A stretch of 64,000 bases of DNA from Nectonema munidae (Eukaryota; Nematomorpha; Nectonematoida; Nectonematidae). The number at the start of each line of letters is the position of its first letter. Position 1 is the first letter of the stretch. Shown in pieces: positions 1 through 10,340 of the stretch. The translations under genes were made by a program, and so were the position numbers. Below the pieces are notes generated by a model, which did not search any database, was not told the DNA's origin, and was given only the letters and a program-made list of their open reading frames with translations. Where the stretch lies: contig JAUIRK010000960.1 of NCBI GenBank assembly GCA_030549495.1, forward strand, positions 587,501 to 651,500. The letters run 5' to 3'.

Positions 1-919
1 TTATGAATCAGTATTAGCACATAAGCGGGTTGCTATCTATGCTGAGCGAAACATCTTATACGAATACAACCAGAACCACACAACAAAAATGCAAACGCTA
101 TACGCAAATCGATCAGACACAAGCTCTGTGTGTTTGCTATAAATTGATGAGATGTTTTTTTGATACGAGCATAACAAATTTGTTTTCCTACGACCTACAT
201 CAAAGCATTTTCCAAGAAGTGAATGCAAATTACTGACTACTCAGTCAACACGGAAATTTCATCTAAAAATTGAAATTTCTGATCTTTATTTCACGAATGA
301 TAAATTGGATTTTTAAATAAAACTATTGAAAAGTGCTTCACTTTGTTTTTAAACTCTTTGAAGGAATTATGTAACCTCGAGTAAACAGGGATAAAGTATG
401 TATTTTTATTTTTAACTCATTTTTATAATTTTTTTTTAATTTACTCACTTATTTTTTTGTAAATTATATCTAGAATCTTTAGTAAAATATATTTAACAAA
501 ATTTTATTATAATTTTTGAATTCTATAAAAATGTTTTATATGTTGTAAATTTTCTTTTTTTTTAAGTTTACTGACATAGTTTTATATAAGTTAGATCTAG
601 AATTTATAGTAAAATATATTCAATGAAATTCTATTATAGCTTGAATTCTATAAAAAAAAGTTTTTAATCAATTTTTGTATCAAATGTTTGCTTACAAAGT
701 AATGTAAAATAAATATATTATTTATTCATTTAGATGTATGTTGTAATTTTTATGCTTTATAGCATTGCCTATATAATAAAAGTACTTAAAAATTATAGTT
801 TGATTGACATCACAACAGCCAATAATTTGTCATAGAAATTTTTGATTGACGGAACCATAAAGTAAAAGATTACCCAAAATTGCTTACTAAAACATTCTTT
901 AAAATTTTAAATAAAATTT
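1..919. other. AT-rich DNA, no gene recognised
   Basis: Short open frames at 30-236 (+) and 37-228 (-) overlap on opposite strands and have no recognisable domain. The stretch from 60 to 250 is slightly richer in GC than its surroundings. From about 430 two similar blocks (430-540 and 545-660), each with a TTAGATCTAGAAT-like motif, suggest an old duplication. I see no coding signal that I would defend. Confidence 0.5.
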
Positions 920-2010
920 GTCTTTTTATATACTGAATCGACCATCCTGATTTAATTTATTGACTCAATTTTTGCAATTAGTTTGTGAAAATATCTCAAA
1001 GTGTCAATCAATTTTGCCGGTTATATTAAAAAATTGTCTCCAAAAAGTTTTATTTCAAATTTTAAATAAAATATAGTTTTCTTTTATAATAAATTGACCA
1101 TTTTGATTTCATATTCAAACTCAGTTTTGGCATGTAAAAATATTTGAAAGTAACAATAATATTTTCGTTTGACGACTAAAAATTGTTTCCGAATTGATTT
1201 TTGGACTCCATTTTTGTATTCACGGCGTGAAAGTATCAATGAAATTTGTTGGTGTCACCTGAAAATTTTCTCCAAAAAAGTTCATTCGCATTTTAATTAA
1301 TAACTTTTTTTTATACCAAATCAAGCTTTGGTTTAGCCCAAATCAATTTTTGGGTCTAGTTTAGTCCATTTGTGAAAAATGTGTGAAAGTAGTAATCGGA
1401 TTAATGATATATGCGTGAAAATTATTTTTAAATCATTCTTTCCTAATATATATTTTTTTTATTCTTTCATTACCATATTAAATTCATTTCAGGACTTAGT
1501 TTTTTGCAATTTGAGTATAAGCATGCGTGAAATTATACGTTAATTTGAGATTTCGGAAAAAAACAAATTTCTCAAAGGGCATTACTATAGATTGATTTTA
1601 AAATTAAATAATTTTACCTATGAATTTAGCTTTTCTTTTGATGTATTATGCTAAATAACTTTTGAAGAAGTAATTAATCAAAGCGAAATGCCTGCGTACT
1701 TATAAAATTTTGAATGTATCTATACATAATTTATGACTTAGAGTCAATATTAGATACACTCTTCAAAATTCACGACACTTCTATTTATTGATAAAGATAG
1801 GCACTTGATTGAAAATCATAAATCAAAATTTAGATCGAGAAAGAAATTCTCATTCAAAATAATTTTTAATTTAAAATAATTTTCTATAATGCAATAGCGA
1901 CCATGCTTATTTCATTTCTGTACTCCGTTTTGGACATTACGCTGCAAAAATGTCGGAAAGGTGCCGTCGAACTGATGATGAATGCGGATAAATCACGTTT
2001 TTCCAAAAAA
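920..2010 (+). repeat. Diverged satellite array, ~145-150 bp monomer
   Basis: A loosely conserved block recurs: a 'tcgaccat..tgatttca' segment, a 'gactcatttttgca' segment, then 'gtgaaaatat..aaagt.tcaat' and 'attgtctccaaaaa'. Copies start near 945, 1,091, about 1,200, 1,320 and 1,465, with a separate one near 1,895. The same monomer, in the opposite orientation and better preserved, is found at 58,740-59,770. Copies here are heavily mutated, so this looks like an old array or an old copy of the element seen at 56.3-60.06 kb. Confidence 0.6.
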
Positions 2011-2470
2011 TATTTTCGTTACCATTTTTTAATGATCGATTTGATTATGTAGTAAGAAATAGAAATTTATGGAAGAAAAATAAGATATATCTGTGCGAAT
2101 TGCTTAATAATTTGACTGTCTTTGTATAGAGTAAAAAAAGAGAGGTTACGTTGAAAAAATTATTTGAATTATTATAAAAAGCATACCAAAAAGCTTGAGT
2201 TCATCTATGTACGATTTCTATACTGTTCTTTTCCAAAAAAATTCTTTAGTTGAGCTAATCAAATTTAAAAATCTAAAAATAAAGCGTAAAATGATACTTA
2301 TTATGTAATATAATTCAACCAGATTTAAAATTTCAAAAGGAAACATTTTGCTGAAGTACAGTATAAATTGGGAATTTACATCTTGTAACTCACTAACAAA
2401 AAATTAAGCTTAACTTATAACTGAAGACATGCAAAATGACGTAAGTTAAAAAAAATATATATATATATAT

Positions 2471-2661
2471 CTCCAACCTGTATTCTACGATGATTCATCT
2501 CCAAACTATATACTACAATGATTCATCTCCAACCTGTATACTACGATGATTCATCTCCAACCTGTATACTACGATGATTCATCTCCAACCTGTATACTAC
2601 GATGATTCATCTCCAACCTGTATACTACGATGATTCATCTTCAACCTGTATACTACGATGG
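2471..2661. repeat. 28-bp minisatellite, ~6.8 copies
   Basis: Perfectly phased 28-bp units begin with ctccaacctgtatactacga and end with tgattcat. Units start at 2,471, 2,499, 2,527, 2,555, 2,583, 2,611 and 2,639. The first two carry one to four substitutions and the middle ones are essentially identical. Two degenerate copies follow at 2,791-2,858, separated from the array by a segment (2,701-2,780) that is itself repeated at 2,937-2,990. Confidence 0.92.
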
Positions 2662-3007
2662 TTTTTATTCCATGTACAAAGAACTAGGGAGACAATGTTC
2701 AACTTTCTGTTCACATTCTGCTAGATGTAAGATTTGATATACCTCATTCGGGGAGACGATGCTACATAAGTTATTACCTATATACATTATACCTGTATAC
2801 TACGTTGGTTCATCTCCAACCTGTATACCGCGATAATTCATCTCCAACCTATATAATATATTTTATCAAATAATCAAAATAAAATTCTGTAATCAAAGAA
2901 TCGAAAAATATTCTTTAAAAAATCAAAAAATATCAAACTTTCTGTTCATATTTTGCTACCTCATACGATGTTACAAAAGTTATTACCTATACTTTGCAAT
3001 TTGCACG

Positions 3008-3273
3008 ATTTTAAATATTATATTTGTCGAATAATCAAAGAATCGAAAAATGTTCCAATCAAAAAATATTTATTCTTTTTAAATATATCGTTGGCTCCCC
3101 TTACTTTTAGTTTCGTATGTGCATAATTTGATAAAAATTAATTATTAAAGACTAGGTTTATCTTTCAATTTTAAAAGTAAGGGGAGCCAACGATATATTT
3201 AAAAAGAATAAATATTTTTTGATTTGAACATTTTTCGATTCTTTGATTATTCGACAAATATAATATTTAAAAT
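3008..3273. repeat. Long near-perfect inverted repeat (hairpin)
   Basis: Arms at 3,008-3,109 and 3,172-3,273 are reverse complements over 102 bases with one mismatch that I can find, separated by a 62-base loop. The arm contains cgttggctccccttac, which is GC-rich for this region. No open reading frame is present. It could be a recently formed foldback element, a replication-born inverted duplication or a source of double-stranded RNA. The near identity of the arms suggests recent origin or gene conversion. Confidence 0.9.
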
Positions 3274-3699
3274 ATATATTAATATTTATATATATTTAAT
3301 TTATTTTTTTTGATAAACATTTCAACCAATCATATAGTTTTTATGAAATAAAACTGCAATTTCAAAGTTAAATTTTTTGAACTTTTAGGTAGAATTTTTG
3401 AAATGTGGCTTTCAATATGTATGTAAAATATTTTTTGAAAATTTTTATTTTAAGTATATTTTTTAAGCATTTTACGATTTACACATTTAAATATATAATA
3501 AGGCTTGCAAGTTTGGCAAGTTGTCTCCCCGGAGGTCTTGCCAGACCTCTGATACTAGCCGGTCCCTTTCTATGACACACAAAACATATAAATAATTTCA
3601 ACCAATCAGAATTCTTCCAGCGACAGACACGCACTTGCTATAGATATTAATTAAATTTGTTGAGACGTCATGAATAAAAAAAGTTGAAGGATATAAATT

Positions 3700-3862
3700 G
3701 GAAAATAAGTAAAACTTTCTTCATTCAAACAAGTTGACAACTTTATTAATTTTCCACCTCTCTCCTCTTTCCTCGTGTTCATTTAACGATTTGTTATTTA
3801 TGTGAAGAAGACCAGCGTGATCGAAAATCCCCTTGTTTGAATGAAAGTTTTACTTATTTTCC
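3700..3862. repeat. Imperfect inverted repeat with ~34-bp arms
   Basis: The arm at 3,700-3,733 (gaaaataagtaaaactttc..cattcaaacaag) is matched in reverse complement at 3,832-3,862, with a 3-base length difference and a loop of about 98 bases. Weaker similarity extends outward on both sides, so this may be a short MITE whose termini have decayed. No coding content is seen. Confidence 0.65.
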
Positions 3863-4037
3863 TATTATATATATTAAAGTTGAAAAATTTTAACGTGAAG
3901 GACTATAGTTTCAGCAGCAGGCTGCCTTCTTCAGAAACTAAACAATTTGAAGTTCTAGGAATTCTAGGAAGTCGTTTTTTAAAATATCGGGTTTACAATT
4001 TTTGAAATGATTTTTTAAGTTTTTTTCAATTCGAATT

Positions 4038-4170
4038 GTCGGTATCGCATCCAAGGGAAGAATAAAGTTCCAGAGCTTGTCAGATTGTGAGGATAGTCAC
4101 GATCTGGAATTGAGTCGAGACGATCTCGATAGAGACACCCATGGTCTTACACCATTAAGCAATCTGGCAA
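4038..4170 (-). repeat. tRNA-derived SINE, family 2 (diverged copy)
   Basis: Read on the minus strand the copy starts with a tRNA-like head (ccagattgcttaatggtgta) and continues into a tail shared with the copies at 13,729-13,854 and 53,852-53,983 (cttggatgcgataccgaca). The B box is mutated here compared with GGTTCGAnTCC in the other copies. This is the most diverged of the three. Confidence 0.7.
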
Positions 4171-4724
4171 CGATATTTCAATTTTTTTTATTTTATCATA
4201 TATTGAAATTTTAATAATTTGCATTTTAATTTGAATTATATTTCTTTTTTAATTTGCACAAATATGTAAAAAAATATTTAGAGCGAATCAAAAATATTCA
4301 GTATATAGCAGAAAAAAAATTTATTTACAGAGTTGATAGAGAGACTTAATTTTTTGGAACATTTTAGGTGTTTATCTTTATAAATGCTAGATTTTATCCA
4401 TTTTAATAAATGGTTTTTATCTAATCATAGAAAGCTATCATCGTAATTTTCATCCTCTTTCTCAAACTTTAGCTAATCAAGGTACAATTAGAAATGTTTA
4501 GAGGATATTCATTGTAAGGAAGCGAGCATCCACTTTCAATTTTTTTTTTGGCAATAATGAAAATGCCTAGAAAATTTGAAAAACTCTAAAATAAATTGGT
4601 ATAAAACTTATATAATGTAAAGTATAATCTGGAAGTCGGATTTTTGGAAAATCCTCCTTTTTCTATGGGACCTTTTATATTTGATCTTATTCTTTCAATT
4701 TTTCATTTACGTTTAAATATTACT

Positions 4725-4862
4725 GGGGCGTGAGTAAGGTTGGTTAGATGCTGGATTCGATAACTCAAGGTCTTGGGTTCGATCCCGCATCAAGCCTGCT
4801 TTCCTCATAGTTCGATACAAGCGGCGCAATAGTGCCTTCTCAATGAAAACACCCTATGGTAC
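4725..4862 (+). repeat. tRNA-derived SINE, family 1
   Basis: The head carries a plausible A box (taaggttggttagatgctgg) and a clear B box (gggttcgatcccgc), followed by a shared body (catcaagcctgctttcctca, then gcggcgcaat and tgccttctcaatgaaaa). Copies in the opposite orientation lie at 6,763-6,890 and 17,409-17,547. It is not a functional tRNA: the acceptor stem does not close, and the body continues well past the B box. Confidence 0.85.
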
Positions 4863-6762
4863 CTTTACCTTTATTTTACTGAGCTTAATTTTAACATCAC
4901 ATTTGCATATACGGTTTCTAAGAGTTAACATTTACTTCATTGCATCAAATCCAAATTATACCATACATTATGAGAGATAGAATTTAAGCATTTTTACCAT
5001 GGAAAGTATAATTTTTAGTTTTTTTATATCGAAAAGTAATGTTATTTTAATCTAACCTCTTTACCCAATTTTTATTATAGAATTATAGAATTTTTCATTT
5101 TTTTATAAAAAAAAATTCTATTTTTTGGAGAATGTAATTCATAGGAAAAGATTAAAAAATTATATCACGTTAAATGTTATTTAAATCATATTACCAATTT
5201 TAAAAATTATATCAAATAAATATTTACCAAATGTGTAGGCACTTATTCCGTACTTTTCACAGCCCCCCCCCCTCTCCTAAGAATTTCTAATCGCAATTTT
5301 GGGGTGCTAGAACCAATATTGAGAACCCCACTGAGTAAACCAACTAATTAACTTAACGATTAAATGTTAAACAATTAATTCCTATAATTAAATAATCAAC
5401 TATATGGAACAAATAACAAACATCAAAGATCTCCCCCCCCCCCACTGGTAATACAAATAGAAGAAAGGATTTTATTATTTGTTTTTTTTTTAAATAAAAC
5501 CTGCATTAAAATTTAATTTGAACTTTTAAATTTCAATCATACGTTTTTAGTTCGTTTTTCGTATACTTCACCTTTAAAAAATTAAAAAAAGCTTATTAAT
5601 TAAAAAGCAAACCAACGGCCTACCAAATGATCAATTACTAAAATCAAAATATTGAATATCCATATAATTAAATAGCCAACTTATTTATTTGACCAAATAA
5701 CAAAATAATCGCTTAAAATATTAATAAAACTTATAATAATAAATGGTTGATATCCGTTGGCCCTAAGCATTTTCTATAACTAGTATTGGATTTGTAATTT
5801 CCTTTTTTTTAATTTGGTCCATTCATGCTTTTTTAGACTTTTCAGCTATTTAATTTAAATGGGAAAAATTTAGAAAACTTAGTCAAAATACATGACAAAA
5901 AAATCTTCGCAAAAATCCTCTCAAACAGAAAAATGGAAGGAGTCTTGGAAAAATTCAATTTTCACGCGTAATAAAATGTAAAAAAAGTAAAATAGAATCA
6001 TTCCAAAGTAATTTGAAGAAGAAGAAGAAGAATTATTTTAATAAATTTAAGAAGGCAATATATAGAAAAGAACAAATTTATATTTAAATGAATATACATA
6101 TATTGGTAATATAAAATTACATTGAACATTTGGAGTTTCAAAAGGCCAAACGCGGCTAGCATGAAATTGAACAGATTGAAATAAATAGAGAAAAGAAAAA
6201 AAGAAAAATGTGGAAGGGGGATAATTACAAACACTTACGTGTACTCATGGAAAGGGAAAAATTGAAAAAGAAGATAATTATAGGTATGTGTGTAGAAAAC
6301 TTTAACACAACCTGTATTCAAAAGTTATATGAAATAAAAAGCAGATGCTGTTGTTTGCACATGTAATTTCCTTTTGAAAAAAATGAAATGAATAACAATT
6401 TTGAATTAGACATTTTGATGAGTAGTTTCTAAAGTACAATTCTTAACTTTTTTAAAAAAAAACCCAATATTCAAATGCACGTAATTCATTAAATATATAT
6501 TCTTGTTTCAAAATTCAAATAGCTTGAACTTTGGAGTTTGATCAAATTTGACACCACTATATTGTATGGAAGAAGTGTTTTATATCTGTAACATAGATTA
6601 TTTTAGTTACACTAAAATCCATTATGTTTTCAAAGACTATAGAGCTAATTTAGTTTTAGATAGTTTGAAAATAAATAAACCTAGATTATATTCATAAATC
6701 AAGAAATAAATTACTTGCATGTGAAAGAGGGTTAACATTATATTATATATATGTTTCTTAAT
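4863..6762. other. AT-rich intergenic DNA with C-tracts and hAT-like ends
   Basis: C-runs lie at 5,263-5,272 and 5,433-5,443. Each is close to a terminus-like motif: ggttctcaatattgg-type sequence ending in cccactg near 5,334, and ccccactg near 5,447. These look like right ends of hAT elements whose left ends I cannot find. A (GAA) tract at 6,013-6,032 next to ttattttaataaattt looks like the microsatellite tail of a minus-strand LINE. No gene is seen. Confidence 0.45.
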
Positions 6763-6890
6763 GCTATTTTGAAGGCACAATTTGCGCCGCTTTTATCAAA
6801 CAATGAGAAAGTAGGCTTGATGCGGGATCGAACCCAAGACATTGACTTATGGAAGCCCAGTACCTAACCGATCACCTTACGCACGCCCCC
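6763..6890 (-). repeat. tRNA-derived SINE, family 1
   Basis: This is the reverse complement of the family-1 SINE. The B box reads gggttcgatcccgc on the minus strand and is followed by catcaagcctactttctcat and gcggcgcaaattgtgcctt. It abuts the 3' part of the LINE relic that starts at about 6,893, so it probably inserted into or at the edge of that LINE. Confidence 0.85.
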
Positions 6891-7168
6891 TTTTTGATAT
6901 TTGAATAAAGTTGAGACGTTTTTTATAACCCATATAATGAGACAAAAGTTTATATACGGCAAAAAGGAATTATATAGTAAAACTTTAACATTTATTGGCA
7001 GAAGCTTGTTAAAAGTTTTCAAAATTCGGTTTTAGTATGTTTTCAACGAATGAAATGTGATTGGTCCAGCTTAATTTATTATTATTATTATCAATGATAA
7101 TGCCTTGAAATTGGAAAGAATCCACCATTTCAAACATAAGATTGTTCAATTTTAGTTTCAGCTCATCA

Positions 7169-7645
7169 CTATTGCTCAACAGCATACATTATTATTTTTA
7201 CGTTGATCAACATTCCATTATTATCGGAGCATTTTAAAGCGCAAATATTTTTATCACCAAGAGAAAATGGAATGCTTATAGCTAGATCGTCAGCAAAACT
7301 GAAGAAATCAAGCGTATTAAAAGAAGAATATAGATCATTCAAAAATATCAAAAATATAGAAGAGGACCGATTAATTATTATTATTATAGATCCTTGAGGT
7401 ACACCAGAAGGAACGAGGGAACTTTTTGAAAGTGTGCCATCAATTTCAACGTGGTCTTGCCTCATTTCAAAATAGGATTTGACAAAACATAAAGAGGTGT
7501 ATTCAAAATCCCATTTTTCTAATTTGCAAAGCAAGAGGTCATGTGGAATAATGTCAAATGCTTGTGAGAAGTCAATGAAAGCTGTGAGAATGCTGCAACA
7601 TGCGTGAAGCTTTTCGATGATGTTATTTATGAATGAGCAAATCAA
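7169..7645 (-). pseudogene. LINE reverse transcriptase core fragment
   Basis: The 158-residue open stretch carries RT palm motifs in order: FIDFSQAFDIIPHDLL near residues 23-37, PSGVPQGSI near 83-91, and FADDLAI (the YxDD-equivalent catalytic pair, FADD) near 117-123. A low-complexity IIIIIN run just after PQGSI is probably a local microsatellite expansion. It is one piece of the LINE at 6,893-10,340. The upstream linker at 8,003-8,269 and the downstream thumb near 6,960-7,150 lie in other frames. The family assignment (Jockey/CR1 group) is from motif style only. Confidence 0.85.
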
Positions 7646-9513
7646 CGATTGAGTGTCGTGAAACTTTCAAAATCCAAACTGGTATTTATAGATGAAATTA
7701 TTTTGCTCAAAAAATAAATTCATTTTTTTGTAGAGTATATACCTTTTCGAAAACTTTTGGAATAGCAGGTATTAAAGATATCAACATTGCATTTATCTCC
7801 TTTTTAAATATTGAAAGAACTCTACTAAGTTTGAATACTTTTGGATAGGTTGAAAATTCCAAACAAGAATAAAAGTATATTGTCAAATATTTTGCAAGAG
7901 TATCAATAACTAATTTAATGTGAAACATGAAAATTTCATATATATATATCGCAGCTTTTATTGTTTTTAAAAGAATTTACAGCGGTTATTATACCCTGAA
8001 CCTTAAAACTTGGTAAAATTGAAACATAAATTCCTATCAATATCAATATTGGGATAGTTAGCAGTAGAAATCGAGATATGCAGATTTTTGTTTGTGAATT
8101 TTATATTGAATATGTTCGAAAGCTCATTTACATCTTCAATTAGTTTCGTTCGATTTTTCAAACAAATTTTAGATTGGGCAGTATGTTTAATAAAAGCGCT
8201 AATATTTTTCCAAATATTTTTGGAATTTGTTTCATTATAAAAAAGATTATAAAAATGGACTTTTTCCAATTTTTTTGAAAAGTATTTAACTATTCGTTTC
8301 TAAGGATTTTGTATTTTTATGAAAACTTTATTATTTTAGTTTTGTTAACCAACGAATTAATGGAGATTGTATAATAATGATTAGAGTTTTTTTCTTGATA
8401 GTTTTTGTGCTACAGTTTAAAATCTGATTTAACTTTATAAAGCCTTGAGAAGTATATCTAAGGATCATGAAACACGTTCCCCAAATAAGCGTGACAATTA
8501 AATGATAAAACAGCTTAGACAAAATTGCAATTATTATTGGAGATTTTTTTAGAAATCAGATTATGGTGATCTAAATCTATTTTACATGAAATTAGAGGAG
8601 GTAAATCGAAGGAAATTTGAGAGTAAATATGATCAGCAAGATAAGGGAGGAAGTTTACAGGAATAAAAATATTGTCAATGAGAGTTTCACTAAGAAAACG
8701 TGTGAACTTTGAAATTGATCGCTTGAAAAAGTATGAAATCCAAATGTTGAAAAAAAGTTTCAATATGTTTAGTAGTATAGATTTTAGACAAATCCAAATT
8801 AAGATCTCCAAAAAAACATACTCATTCTGTAATCATAATGATCATTTTCAATGAACGTTTCAAATTCATCTAAGAATCGATCAACTTCATTTACAGCAGA
8901 TTTGAACTATACTGATGTAGAGTGTGTTGATAGAAGATATTGGAAGAGAAACTGTAAGGATTTCAGAATACTTACTATTTGTATGATTATCACATATCTT
9001 ATATTTCAAACTTGTATGCATATAAAAAGCTAACCCTCAATGGAAACATTTTCATTCAAGCATTCATGTCTCTTGTAAACAAATTATATGGATTGGAACC
9101 CGATTTGAAGAATAGAAAATATTTAAAAACTTAGTAGAAAGAAGAAAGAAAGAATTTATTGAAAAAAATGTACAATTTAGAATAAAAAATTACAGTAGTT
9201 ATTAAAAATTTAGTAGTTGAGCACACTCAAGACTAATTAAAGCCGCTAATTAGTGTCACTCAAATTATATAAGAGATTAAAAAATATATTGAAAGAATAC
9301 AAGAATACCTAGCTTTAGTAGAGAGATGTATTCTATATATATTATTTTATACTCTCTTCTAAAGTAATGAAATTTATAGAAAAGAAATTGTCATCAAATA
9401 AATAGGAATCCTTGAAAAGAGTATGCCTGAATAAGTTTCTGTTATTGATTAAATAATCATGTTCAGGATGAAAAAGACTTTGTTGGAGATTGATCTAGTA
9501 TACTCAGTATTTG

Positions 9514-10340
9514 TTAAACTAATGGGCATTTAAAGCTACAAGAAAAATGTTTATAGTCCATAGAATTGTTTTTGAAACAATTAGCACAATTAAATTTAGT
9601 CATGACATTTTTCCACTCACATTCATTATAAACATGGTCTCTTGAAGAACAGCGAGCACAAATAGCTTTAATTTTATACAAAATTTGGTTGTATGCCTTA
9701 GGAGAAGACACTTGGTACACCGGCGATTATATTTTTAATCATAGCACCAAAACTTGATATACCAATAAAAATCTTTTTTTAATATAGTTATAAATTCTTA
9801 CATCACATTTGCATATACACAGCAGAACTTAGTTTTATCACATTTTGAATTGAAAGAAAATAAGGATTTAAACATACTCTCTTTGGATGCCAGTTCTTTC
9901 AGACCAGGATTTTTACTAAAGATCTCTACTGAAATAACATTATCTACAACATGCTTTGTAAAGATTATCTCAATTTTTGGATATAGCTGCTTCGCCTTTT
10001 TATATCTAACTTTATTCTTTTGAAAAATGTTTTCTACTCTTTGAAGGTTAGACTCATCTGCAAAAGAAATTTTCATCACCTTTGGATGTTCTTTTTAATA
10101 CATCTCACCTTCACACCATTCAAACACTCTTTCGCTAATTCTTCTGTTTTTCATCATTCTTTAGGTATAAAACATTTTTATTAGACTTGACAACATCAGC
10201 ATAAGAAAACTTTTTGACAGGAATACTGCTTCTTTGAAATTTTTGGAGCTGACTGTGTAATCTTTCAAATCCTTTCTTTATAGCTTCTCTATAATTTTAC
10301 CACCGTTATTTTGACTAGAATCTTCAGATTTGTTTGAGAA
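9514..10340 (-). pseudogene. LINE ORF1 gag-like remnant with zinc knuckles
   Basis: Translation of 9,798-10,079 gives KISFADESNLQRVENIF.. and KQLYPKIEI, typical of the RNA-binding region of LINE ORF1 proteins. Upstream, in another frame near 10,210, a SYADVVK..VLYLK segment matches the N-terminal style of such proteins. Downstream (9,514-9,720) lies a C-x2-C-x4-H-x4-C knuckle followed by a second cysteine cluster. The frames are broken between these pieces. This is the RNA-packaging ORF of the LINE whose RT lies further along the same strand. Confidence 0.75.

Larger units (their letters stand above)
6893..10340 (-). mobile_element. Decayed non-LTR retrotransposon (LINE, Jockey/CR1-like)
   Basis: Minus-strand remnants appear in the order expected for a two-ORF LINE. 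A gag-like ORF1 with zinc knuckles is at 9,514-10,340. An endonuclease region is at about 8,515-9,110 (SIEGY-like and ETLIDNIFIPV segments). A linker is at 8,003-8,269, and reverse transcriptase lies at 6,900-7,928. The RT part shows AFDIIPHDLLLCKL, SGVPQGS and FADDLAI motifs, then LSWTNHI and an LPYINFCLI segment near 6,900. Reading is broken by many stops and frameshifts, so it is an old inactive copy. The segment 9,120-9,500 has no recognisable LINE sequence and may hold another insertion. Confidence 0.85.

Noticed and set aside
5998-6234. Minus-strand 78-codon hydrophobic frame
   Set aside because: It runs through a GAA/TTC microsatellite and AT-rich DNA, with no domain and no splice or promoter context.
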